From positions 23,938,166 to 24,002,165 of the forward strand of contig CM025850.1 in NCBI GenBank assembly GCA_003952965.2: a DNA stretch of 64,000 nucleotides, given 5' to 3'. A program made the position numbers and the translations under genes. Of the stretch, positions 26,314 through 37,388 are shown one piece after another. Source of the stretch: Morella rubra (taxonomy: Eukaryota; Streptophyta; Magnoliopsida; Fagales; Myricaceae). The notes under the pieces are model-generated. The model had not been told where the DNA came from and made no database searches. It worked only from the letters and a program-made list of their open reading frames with translations. The stretch's first letter is position 1, and every line of letters begins with the position of its first letter.

Positions 26314-28145
26314 CACTTGTCTCTCTTTATAGAGCGATCTCAGTCTGCAAAGTAGTGGCATTGAACCCCACCTGTTGTTGCTGCTGTTGTGTTAACTCAA
26401 CCTCCCACCTTGCCTTGGCTATGACTGCATCATGCACAGGTACGTACTCCTAATCACAACAAAACAGAGCTATCATTTGCAACCAAACAACCCATACAAG
26501 AACCATACACCGAGATAGTAATCTGTGAAAGATTCCGTCTTTAAAAGCCAGATTGTCTTTTCCATATTAGAGCTTCATAATCAACAGAGCCCTGGAGACA
26601 ATAGTTTGATGACAAAAGTGAAAAAGACAAAGTGATCCACCTCAAGTTTTTGAACAAGCTCTTTAGCTTAGAGCAACACCTATGATGTGGCCGCATGACG
26701 GCTTTGATGAACACATCCAATCCACCTTTATGTCCAATGGCACAAAGTGAGAAATAACGTGATTTTCGCAGTGTTTACCAGCCACACTTCCATAAGCCAG
26801 CCCACCATGCACAACGTCTATAATTGAAGAATTAGAGGGTTGAGACAACGAACTCGGGATCACTGCAATACATGGTTTACCCTTGCTTACCCATCCCTTT
26901 CGTTTTACGGAGTGTCCCAGTTTACCAGAGTGATCGATCCCGTTTCACTAGTCTTCATTCCTGATATAACTGATCCCTAACAAGAATATTAAAAGATATC
27001 ACCTGAATCATCTTTGAAATAAATGGAGTTGCAAAAGCAAATGTGATGTTACGCTCAAGGTAAACGAAACAGAAAAGAAATATGAGAACATCCAGTTTAA
27101 AGCTAGCGTGCCGATGGAGTGCGGGGATGGGCGCCGATCAGAAGGCGCTGTGAAGAGTCTTGGTCTGTTCGTGTTCGGTGTGTGATCAACATGTTACGGT
27201 TGGAGTGCGTGTGAGAGATGGCGAGGTTGAGAGAGTAGGAAGTGAGCACCTGTGCCCTGACAATAACAATAGAATACGTAGAAGGACAATGGACCTGTAT
27301 GAAGCACCCCATTTTTTGCCTTCTTTTGGGCATGTTCTGTCTTTCTGGGCAAAGATCGATAATTTTCAATAACTTCACTACTAAGCCTGGTGTTCCACCT
27401 CTATTATTCTTTCGCGCCCTAAACCACATTTATAGAGCCGAAAAGTTCAAACTAGTTAACACCCATGTTAGTATATTGACGATCGGCATTTCAGACAGAA
27501 CACCCGATGATAGCTTTCGTAAAAGCGAGATTATCGAAGCTAACATAATTGAGAACAAATACAAACACACTTTTTATAGAGTAATTCAAAACGCGAGAAA
27601 AAGAATTTATAGAATCAAAGAAACCGTTAAAATAATTATTCCACCCTCCCTGATTGCCAATTAGTGCACTTGAATGATATATGACATGAACCCAAATACA
27701 AAAGGGAACTGTGTAAGCAACTCAAAATGCTAACAGAATATCACGCATCGAACCCAAGAAAATGAGAAACAAAAAGAAAAAGATCGACGATTTTACCCAA
27801 GAACCTTCCCCCCACCACGATGCACAGCTTGAGAAACCAGACCCATCAGCCCGAAATAACTCCCACCTCCACACGACCAAGGTCCAACTCTCTTGTCACC
27901 TTCACAGCACTCCACAAAACGTCGTCTCACTAGAATCGGTAGAAAGAAAAGAAGAGAAAATGTGCAGAAACAAACAATAGAAGCGCCACATCGCTATATA
28001 TTTCGTTCATGAATCACTTAGGAGAGAGATATACCAGTTCTTGGCTAACTCAATGCCCATCTCTATAGCATCTCTCTTCCTAGTACTCTGCCCGCAGAAA
28101 ACGCAAACCTCTTCTAATATCTTGAATTTCTCAATACTTTCCTTC
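26314..28145 (-). pseudogene. corrupted mirror copy of the LOG gene
   Basis: The minus strand carries LOG pieces in gene order. Exon 1 lies at about 28,140-28,035, where VCVFCGQSTRKRD replaces [13 protein letters not shown] and the frame then breaks. Exon 2 and its intron lie at 27,854-27,687 (partly perfect). Exon 6 begins near 26,820 and is broken until a perfect island (26,667-26,314) that covers the end of exon 6, the last intron and exon 7 with its stop. Exons 3-5 cannot be read. Because perfect and badly broken stretches alternate, I take this to be an assembly artefact and not a second LOG gene or a true pseudogene. Confidence 0.75.
27687..27854. repeat. perfect inverted-repeat island 3 (168 bp)
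   Basis: Exact reverse complement of 6,367-6,534, which covers the end of LOG exon 2 and most of the following intron. Confidence 0.95.
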
Positions 28146-29875
28146 CTATTCACCTCCTCACACACTAATGTCTTGCTAGTTTCCTGCAAAGCAGCACAAT
28201 ACCGATAAAAAATCGTAATATTAGAGAGAGTAATACTGTCATTTGCCCAACAACCAGTCTTCTCAATCTGAATACCACAAGTAGCTAAAATTGGACCTAG
28301 CACATTATTAGTGAGACGCCCTACGATAATGTATTAAAAAGGAATACAGGCACCAACATAGAGAGTCCAAAATTAATAAGAAAGGCAACACACAAAAGAG
28401 AGCCACCCTTGTAGTGACGATGAAGTAAAACCAAATAAAATATCGCCTAAAGTAAACAAAGAAGACACTGTTAGAGTTCGTGCTCCTCAACAGCCATCAC
28501 AACTCTTCAATCTTCGTTCATTATATGGCACACAGTCATGGGGAATTTTCTATTCCTCCCTCATCTCATCTATACAACATACCTTGTTCAACAAAAAAAG
28601 AAATCTAACAAAAGGATTTCTACAATCCATCGAACAATGACATAAAAAACACCATCTACAAAAGAGTCTTTCACTCATCGAAAGAATTCGAATTTTTAAC
28701 ACAAACCCAAATATCTAACAAGTTAACTTGTGCCTAAACTCCCGAGCACAGCCACCTACAACATCCAAACTCAAGAGAAAAACCAAAGCAAATACCCATA
28801 ACAATTAAACGGACTGAGATAATAAAATACTCAACTCAAATCATTAATATAATGAAAATGTCTCTGGGGTAAACATAGGTCAATATCTGCATGTGAATGC
28901 AACACATGCAACTTGTCTTTACCATTTACCAAAGTTGAAAAACAACCTTAATACCTATCTTCCAACGACACGCATTATGTTAGACCTAAGCTTTTTAGTA
29001 CACACACCAACTAAAGCCTTTGCCCATACCAACAAAAGAAATCTCCCTTCTGTAAAATGACAGCGAATGAAAGTACCCATCTCTATTTATACTGAACTAG
29101 TATGTAATGTAGAAGGAAGAAAAAAATAAAATAATATACAGCACGCTAGTCTAGAACATGACATATGAAATGGAAAGTTGCCAAAATAGATTGTGGCCGG
29201 CCCGCGACTGAATAGACTAAGAGCCATTCCCAACATGTTGAAATCGTATTACTAATTTTTCACTTCTTTACAAAATAATTTGCACTGTGTAGATCATGAT
29301 TTAATTGTCTATATATCGGCAGTCTAGACTTCTAAGTACTGTTCAACTGGCAGTGGCCCTTAATGTTTCCGTCCATGAGAGGCTTATTACTGGCATCATC
29401 ATTAATTACCATGGTTATCCCTACGTCTGATGCCCTTGTCATGTACATACCATTTCTATCCATGAGTAAACTATCACCTTCCTTCTACTTCTCTTTCCCT
29501 TATACAAAGCCACATTCCCAAAAATTTATAGGTAAGTGAAAAATAAATACAAATGCCTCACGCCAATGATTTACTCCATATTTTTATCCAAGTATCTTTC
29601 TAATTGCCGTTGTTAAAGTTCCTATAACCCTCTTTCATCCCGGCCTTAAGTTTGTATCCATGATAACATGCACTACGCACTTAGAGGAGCAGATAGCTTC
29701 CATTCTCCCATAATGCCAATTTATCCCTGACGATTATCCTGACAGAAATCTGCACTCAATTGGGGTTCATATTTATGGCCATTGAATCCATGCCTTCCCA
29801 CCGTCGAGTTTCTTTACTCCCTCCTACTTCTACTTTTTTAAGTTCCAACCAAAAAGATTTAATGTTAGTCTAACC

Positions 29876-29985
29876 AACAATCACTTCTGGCTAGCAATTG
29901 GGAATTGAAGCTTCAAATTGGGCATAGCAGCCTCCTCCAAGTCCACAGGTAGACAGGTAGAACCCACACGGAACCTCAACCCTAA
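29876..29985. repeat. perfect inverted-repeat island 4 (110 bp) ending at the gap
   Basis: Exact reverse complement of 4,612-4,721. The match runs into the first N, so the arm probably continued beyond the point where the assembler inserted the gap. Confidence 0.95.
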
Positions 29986-30985
29986 NNNNNNNNNNNNNNN
30001 NNNNNNNNNNNNNNNNNNNNNNNNNNNNNNNNNNNNNNNNNNNNNNNNNNNNNNNNNNNNNNNNNNNNNNNNNNNNNNNNNNNNNNNNNNNNNNNNNNNN
30101 NNNNNNNNNNNNNNNNNNNNNNNNNNNNNNNNNNNNNNNNNNNNNNNNNNNNNNNNNNNNNNNNNNNNNNNNNNNNNNNNNNNNNNNNNNNNNNNNNNNN
30201 NNNNNNNNNNNNNNNNNNNNNNNNNNNNNNNNNNNNNNNNNNNNNNNNNNNNNNNNNNNNNNNNNNNNNNNNNNNNNNNNNNNNNNNNNNNNNNNNNNNN
30301 NNNNNNNNNNNNNNNNNNNNNNNNNNNNNNNNNNNNNNNNNNNNNNNNNNNNNNNNNNNNNNNNNNNNNNNNNNNNNNNNNNNNNNNNNNNNNNNNNNNN
30401 NNNNNNNNNNNNNNNNNNNNNNNNNNNNNNNNNNNNNNNNNNNNNNNNNNNNNNNNNNNNNNNNNNNNNNNNNNNNNNNNNNNNNNNNNNNNNNNNNNNN
30501 NNNNNNNNNNNNNNNNNNNNNNNNNNNNNNNNNNNNNNNNNNNNNNNNNNNNNNNNNNNNNNNNNNNNNNNNNNNNNNNNNNNNNNNNNNNNNNNNNNNN
30601 NNNNNNNNNNNNNNNNNNNNNNNNNNNNNNNNNNNNNNNNNNNNNNNNNNNNNNNNNNNNNNNNNNNNNNNNNNNNNNNNNNNNNNNNNNNNNNNNNNNN
30701 NNNNNNNNNNNNNNNNNNNNNNNNNNNNNNNNNNNNNNNNNNNNNNNNNNNNNNNNNNNNNNNNNNNNNNNNNNNNNNNNNNNNNNNNNNNNNNNNNNNN
30801 NNNNNNNNNNNNNNNNNNNNNNNNNNNNNNNNNNNNNNNNNNNNNNNNNNNNNNNNNNNNNNNNNNNNNNNNNNNNNNNNNNNNNNNNNNNNNNNNNNNN
30901 NNNNNNNNNNNNNNNNNNNNNNNNNNNNNNNNNNNNNNNNNNNNNNNNNNNNNNNNNNNNNNNNNNNNNNNNNNNNNNNNNNNNN
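29986..30985. other. assembly gap, 1,000 N
   Basis: Exactly 1,000 undetermined bases. The round number suggests a default gap of unknown real size. It removes the 5' part of the THADA-like gene. Confidence 0.99.
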
Positions 30986-33900
30986 GGGGACCATTATTAG
31001 GAATATTCCTTTGCCAAATAGCAGCAATTCAGAATTGGTAGAGTCTGGGGTAGCCTCTACTGATGCAGCCAATTCTTCAGAGATGACAATATCTGATGCA
31101 ATGCTTGATGTGAGACAACTTGAAACAATTGGCAGCCACTTCTTAGAAGTCCTTCTGAAGATGAAACATAATGGTGCAATTGATAAGACACGGGCTGGAT
31201 TCACAGCTCTTTGCAACCGTCTACTTTGTTCAAATGATCAAAGGTATGTTTCCATGTGTTCTTTTTACGGGTTCTTTGTCGTTTTTTTGTGATATGGCAG
31301 CTTTTCTCTTTCATCAGCAGTATGGATATTTAAAAGAAATTCAAATCCAGTCAAAAAGACTTAATCCTCTCAGAGAGGATGATTTCAAGCCTTTGCACTA
31401 ATTTTATGCTTTTATGGTTCTATATTCAATTTTCTTATAGTCAAATCTTGGACTCCATCTTAGGTGGGGTTGGTACTGTTTATTGAGGGTTTGCCTTTTG
31501 ATTCAAACATTGTGGATATCTTCTCTAAAGTGGTGTCCCTTCGCAGACTCTGTAAGTTGACAGAATCCTGGATGGAGCAACTTATGGAAAGAACTGTGGC
31601 CAAGGGTCAAACAGTGGATGATTTATTAAGAAGAAGTGCAGGTATTCCTGCTGCATTTACTGCTCTATTTCTCTCGGAGCCTGAAGGCACACCAAAGAAA
31701 CTCCTCCCACGGGCACTACAGTGGCTAATAGATGTAGCTAATGGGCCTTTGCTAAATCCAACTGAAACCAATGGCACCACTGGTGACTCATGCAAAATGT
31801 TGGCAACACAACCAGACCAAGAAACACCATCATCACTGCCTGAGATAAATGAGTGCAAAAACACATCAAAGATTCGAGATGAGGGTGTCATTCCTACAGT
31901 ACATGCATTCAATGTCCTTAGAGTTGCTTTCAATGACACTAACCTTGCTACTGATACATCTGGATTCTCCGCTGAGGCTTTGATTGTTTCTATTCGCTCT
32001 TTCTCTTCACCATACTGGGAGGTACGAAACAGTGCTTGTCTGGCATACACAGCTTTGGTACGTCGCATGATTGGATTCCTTAATGTTCAGAAACGAGAAT
32101 CAGTACGACGTGCATTAACTGGGCTTGAATTTTTTCATAGGTATGGTTTCTGTGACTTTAGTGTGATGAAATCTTTCTTCTCTTCCATTTAGGGCATTCT
32201 TATTTTGTTTTACTGTTTCCATATGCTGATAGAGTATTTGTGAGCAAGTCATTGATGTAGCATGTATACAGGTATGCAGGAACTATCCCGTATTGGGATG
32301 AGTACTAATACACTTGAATTTGACTTGTGTCCTGTACTTGTTGGAGTTTAATGCAACTCGGGTAGGAGTTTAGCTACTAAAGATTGGTGGAGGACCAAAA
32401 GATAGTAGGATCTAGGCTGAAAAGTTTCCATTTAAGATCAAATTTTTAGATTAGGGTTTTTTCATCCCCAAGAGAAGGTTCATGCACACAAGCTTCAAGG
32501 CCTAATTAAGCTGAATAGGGCAACGTCAAAAGAACTTGATTGAGAGAGAATTCTTCAAATTTGTTAGTTTCTTGTGAAAAATTCTTTTTTAGAATGCTCC
32601 TTGGTGCATGACAATCCACTAGCTGACATGTTAATCCTCAATCATGATCACATTGGAATTGTTCGTTGCACATGGGGAACATCTTTGAGGGGAGGGGGAT
32701 GGACAACACTTTATTTTGCCTTAGCCTAATGTTTGAATATCTTGGGAGAAGATTGAGAAACAAAATAGTACAACAAAATTGTATTATTTTGCCTTAATCT
32801 TATTATTGAGAGTGCAATATATTTTAAAATTTGCATCGAGTTTCAAAAATAGGAAAATATGTTGCTGTCACAATTTCTTGCTCTATTGGACCCTGTTTGG
32901 CTGTGGAAGTATGGGCGGTAGGAAATGCTAACAACAATGGGTTGTTTGATTTGTTTAGTTATCCGTGTTTCAAGTTCATGACAATTTTAGCTGCTCGCCT
33001 GTTTTCTCATCTTTCTCTATTTATACATTCTGAGTACCAAATGGAAGGGACACGGGGCAGCCTGTTCTGTGCTTTGGAAAAACTGGATGCTACCTCTAAT
33101 TGTGACCCAGAAAGCTGTTTGAAAACTTGATAATGCAGAGAGATGTCTACTTATTTATCGGTGTCTGTCTTCAGAAGTCATCCATTAATTGATTTGAGAA
33201 TCAAGACAAAAGCATAAAATTCTTGGGTGTAGAAGGGATGGATTTCCCATATTTGCAGGGGGAAAAAACATCCTAGTTGACAAAGTGTGACTACAATAAG
33301 CCAATTTCAATTGCATGAATTGTTTCTCTGTTCTTTTCCCAGTCAATTGGAATTCATTCATATGTACACACTTCTGTTTTTCAACTCTGATCTGCATTGA
33401 GTGACTAGAGGGTACTTGGCAGTGTTAGTTTTATGGTTACATGTCTGACATAAATGACCATTTAGATTGAAAAAAATTTGGTTTATTCCCTTTCATATTT
33501 TGTTTTTGCAATCTTTATTTATGCTTTCTCCTGCATGTCAAGATCATAGCACTCATTGCCTACTCACCCAGAGACCAGATTCATAACTAATGTAAACAGC
33601 CCCAGGTGGTTAAACTTGGAGCAGAGATCATTATCTGTCTTTTACATTGTGGGGAGCTGAATTTGTGATTTCTTGTTATGATGAAATTTTGCTAATTCCT
33701 TAGATGAAAAACAAGAAAATAAATATTTTGTCATATGATAAAGTCATTTTTGTCTGTCAACTGACAATGTAATCAATATACTTGTGTGAAGGTATCCGTC
33801 ACTGCATCCATTTGTATTCAGTGAACTGAAAGTGGCAACCGAGTTGCTTGTTGATGGTTCCTCTGGAAAGTCAAAATCTGACCTGGCAAATGTTGTGCAT

Positions 33901-36570
33901 CCAAGCTTGTGCCCTTTGCTTATTCTTTTGTCCAGGCTCAAGCCTTCAACAATTGCAAGTGAGACTGGAGACGATATGGACCCTTTCCTATTCATGCCAT
34001 TCATCAGGAGGTGTTCTACCCAAAGCAATCTACGAGTCCGTGTTCTTGCGTCTAGAGCTTTAACCAGTCTCGTATCTAATGAAAAATTGCCAATTGTCCT
34101 TCACAATATAGCCTTCGAACTGCCTTGTGTGGAAAACCAACTCACAGTAACCCCTGTTTCATCCATTCCATTGAACATACCCCAAGATTCTAGTCATGCT
34201 TCCTTAAACTCGGTACATGGACTATTATTGCAGTTAAGTTCTCTGCTAGATATGAATTGTAGAAATCTCGCTGATTTCTCAAAGAAAGCTGAGATTGTCG
34301 GTGACTTGACCCAAGTTCTTGCGACTCGTTCATGGATTGCAAGCCCCAGATGTTGTGCTTGCCCCATTCTGAATGCCTCTTTCTTGAGGATTTTGGATCA
34401 CATGCTTAGTATATCAAGAACATGTGGTATCAGCAACAATTTTTATGCCATCAGGAACCTATTATTGGAGTTGTCGAGAGAATGCTTAGATGTCGAAGCT
34501 TCTTATGGGTTGTCGTATTATGATCCGACTATCTCAGAACTTCGTGAACAAGCAGCCGTTTCCTATTTTAGTTGTGTGTTTCAAGCATCAAAGGAAGGTT
34601 CCGAAGATTTCTTTCAGATGCCACAGAGATGTTCTTCACTGGACTCGAAATTGTTGAAGGTACCTGAAGTGGAGAGCGCTTTTGCTGGACTCGAGGAAAG
34701 GCTGATCCGCTCCTTGTCAGATACATCCTATGAAGTTCGACTTGCAACATTGAAGTGGCTTCTTAAGTTCCTGAAGGCAACAGAAGCTGATAGTGAGGTC
34801 CACGATCTGTCTAGCAGAGAGATTAGGACTTTTCAGAACTGGAGCAAAACTAACCTTCATGCAACGATGACGAGTCTCTTAGACTTGGAAAAGAATAACA
34901 GATGCACATATTACATTCTAAGGATTCTGTTCACATGGAACTTGCTTCAGTTTCAGAAACTCAGTGATGAAAAATCCACTCAAACATTTTACATTGGTGG
35001 GCTGGATTGTGATTCTTTGTTTCGGTTCTGGGAGAAGTTAATTTCCTTGTATAAACTCACAAGACGATCAAAGACTCGAGAAATACTCATCTGCTGCATG
35101 GGAATATGTGTGAGGAGATTTGTTGGTATATATATAACCATTTCCATGGAGCATTGCCAGTCTGATCAATTGGATAGATCAGCCCGATTGCATGATTGCA
35201 TCATCTTTTTCACTAGCCTTATCAAACAACATAGTGCCTCTTCTGAGCCAGTGAACACACGCAAGGCTGCTGCAGAATCTATCATAGCATCTGGATTGTT
35301 GGAACAAGCTGTGGTTATTGATTCTTCTGTGCTTGGCAACCAAATCCCACAGAAGGATTCACACTCTCATTTCGAACGAAATGAAGCTCTCAATTTGTAT
35401 GCTCGTCAAATATTGGATATATGGTTCACTTGTATTCAGCTGCTAGAGGATGAGGATGATGGGCTCAGGCAAAGGCTTGCCTTGGATGTTCAGAAGTGCT
35501 TTGCTTTGGAGAGATGTGGAAGATGCTCTTACAGTGGAAAGGTTCCAACCCAAGTGGAGAAAGTTATAAGATTGTGTTTTGACCATCTGTCTTCTATCTT
35601 TGGTCACTGGATGGTGTACTTTGATTATCTTTTGCAATGGATACTGAATGCAGCTAGTTACGTGGTACCCAAAGGAGATCTAGTGAGACGGGTCTTTGAC
35701 AAGGAGATCGATAATCACCATGAAGAGAAGCTTTTGATCAGTCAAATATGCTGTTTCCATTTGGAGAAGCTCCTAGTTTCAGAATCCTGGTCACCTAAAC
35801 CCCCGGACAAAGAAAAACTCAGAAATTATTTGTTGAACTGGAGGCACAGAATTTTCCATCAGTTGATGTCATTTGCCAAGGACCATGTTGAGAAACAGGG
35901 AGAAGTTGATTGGATAGGTGGTGTGGGCAACCACAAGGATACTTTCCTGCCGCTATATGCGAATTTGCTTGCCTTTTATGCCCTCTCGAACTGCATTTTC
36001 GAAGGTAAAATGGAGGAGGATGGTATGCCTCTACTAGCTGATGTTACTGAACTTGGCAGAACTATTACTTCGTTTCTTAGAAACCCTTTGATTCTTAACC
36101 TCTTTTTGTTAGTTGTTGAACTACATGAGAAAAATGTTGGTACCATTGCTGACCATTTGATCCCTGAATTCAGAGATAGCTCTGTCTGGGATGGTTTTGA
36201 ACCCTATTTTCTTCTTAGGTAAGATTATGTACAATAGATGCGAGATACATATTTTTGCCATTAATACTCCTTTGGAATTTTGAAGAAGTGTAGCTTTGAA
36301 TATTTTGGGGCCCATCCATTAGTGTATAAAAAATTCTGCTGCAGCACACAATTTGTCTGTACTACATTTTTGGGATGCTGTCTGACATTATGTTTTTATT
36401 ACTCTTGTTATCTTCCTGGGGGTTAGGGTACAAAACTGCCCAGTTGCCTGAGAGTCCCTACCGTTTACCGATTTACCTTACCTCCAACTGAGCTGCTGGT
36501 AATTGGAAAACCGGTCATTTACTGCAGATTTAACAGATGTGAAGGACAAGATTTCATTCTGTTGCCGTAA
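30986..36570 (+). CDS. THADA-like protein (DUF2428, HEAT/ARM repeat), 5' end missing
   Basis: THADA/Trm732-family proteins are large alpha-helical solenoids; the yeast member partners the tRNA 2'-O-methyltransferase Trm7 for modification at position 32, and plants have one ortholog. Exons: up to 31,243 (open into the gap), 31,547-32,140, 33,792 onward. Exon 2 opens with LCKLTESWMEQLMERTV and contains RRSAGIPAAFTALFLSEPEG, the most conserved part of the DUF2428 region. Exon 3 is about 2.4 kb of helical repeat sequence. The frame stops at 36,220-36,222, but that TAA lies inside a strong donor (AG|GTAAGAT). Splicing from 36,218 to an acceptor before 36,528 stays in phase and adds 13 residues ending at a TAA at 36,568-36,570; I used that end, though the earlier stop is possible. 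What is visible codes for about 1,100 aa, roughly the C-terminal half. Confidence 0.85.
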
Positions 36571-37388
36571 ATGCTTTGGGTTAGTTTCTTTCTGGTTTTC
36601 CTTATGCCCATTTAACGGCCTTGTTCTTTTCTCTAAGCCAATTAATGGACTCTACTATTTAACACGTCTTGTTGAAAAGAACGACACTCTGAAGAGTTTT
36701 AACTTCAAATTTCCACCGAAACATATGGAGCTACAAGTCGCGTCTCTCTATGTTGGTAAAAGAGTCTCGTTTCAAACACCAGATTAATCCTCAAAACCAA
36801 TTAGCAATTTAACATGCTTGACTATAACTCACCCCTGTTGGCAAAGATCATCAAGCGCGACTTGCATTTTGTTACAACACCCGCAGCAACGGTCCTTTTC
36901 CAAATGATGACCTAACCGCTCCTGAGCCGTTAGATGACCACCTTAATTATTTAAGGTTGAACTTGAAAATAATTGGCAAAAGAAATCTAATTGGCTACGT
37001 ACGTTTCTCTTCTCAAAATGCCAAGTAATCAAACACCTTCCTCTCCCTTATAAGAAGGCGTTCCCTGCTGTATGAATTTAGTTGGTTGGTCTAAATACAT
37101 TAAATTGTTATATTCTCGTACCCTTACCAACTAACCATTAGAGATGGTTCTTGCATGAGGGCTCCAGCTGGTGGAAAGAAAAAATCTGCGGAAGAGCAGA
37201 AAAATACAAGCAAAAAAGATTTACGGACTAGTTCAGAACTTCAGTGTCTTTCAATTACGAGGTGCGGCCATCACAGAAAAGATTTGTTTTCCCATGTAAC
37301 CAGAAAAGTTTGTTATGACTGTAGATTGTGCTGTTCATTGCCGCGAACCAAGAGAAGAAAATGTCATGAAAAATATGCCAGAAATAGC
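36571..37388. other. intergenic between THADA-like and NRP genes
   Basis: Convergent 3' flanks. Short ORFs at 36,503-36,787 and 37,155-37,481 (+) have no recognisable product, and the second overlaps the antisense of the NRP last exon. Confidence 0.6.

Larger units (their letters stand above)
14200..29985. other. low-quality block: uncorrected sequence around and beyond the fold-back centre
   Basis: I find no coherent gene structure here except mirror copies of LOG pieces. Where the block can be compared with the clean arm, mismatches and small insertions and deletions occur every few bases, and the noisy stretches are 23-43% longer than their clean counterparts. Those are properties of raw long-read sequence, not of a decayed genomic duplicate, because some islands of 110-354 bp are base-perfect. 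ORFs in this block should not be treated as genes. Confidence 0.7.
15680..29985. repeat. right arm of the giant inverted repeat (noisy mirror copy)
   Basis: Reverse-complement copy of 4,612 to about 15,680. Perfect islands: 18,555-18,759 (205 bp, pairs with 13,381-13,585), 26,314-26,667 (354 bp, with 7,249-7,602), 27,687-27,854 (168 bp, with 6,367-6,534) and 29,876-29,985 (110 bp, with 4,612-4,721). Paired coordinates sum to 32,140, 33,916, 34,221 and 34,597, so the right arm is steadily longer than the left. The stretches between islands match only with dense substitutions and indels, for example 18,350-18,450 against 13,690-13,760 and 28,010-28,140 against 6,100-6,240. Confidence 0.85.

Noticed and set aside
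27242-27664. 140-aa plus-strand ORF
   Set aside because: It is antisense to, and made of, corrupted mirror-copy LOG sequence (intron 3 to exon 4 area).
29891-31216. Long ORFs spanning the N run
   Set aside because: They exist only because N codons contain no stop; real sequence is limited to short ends.
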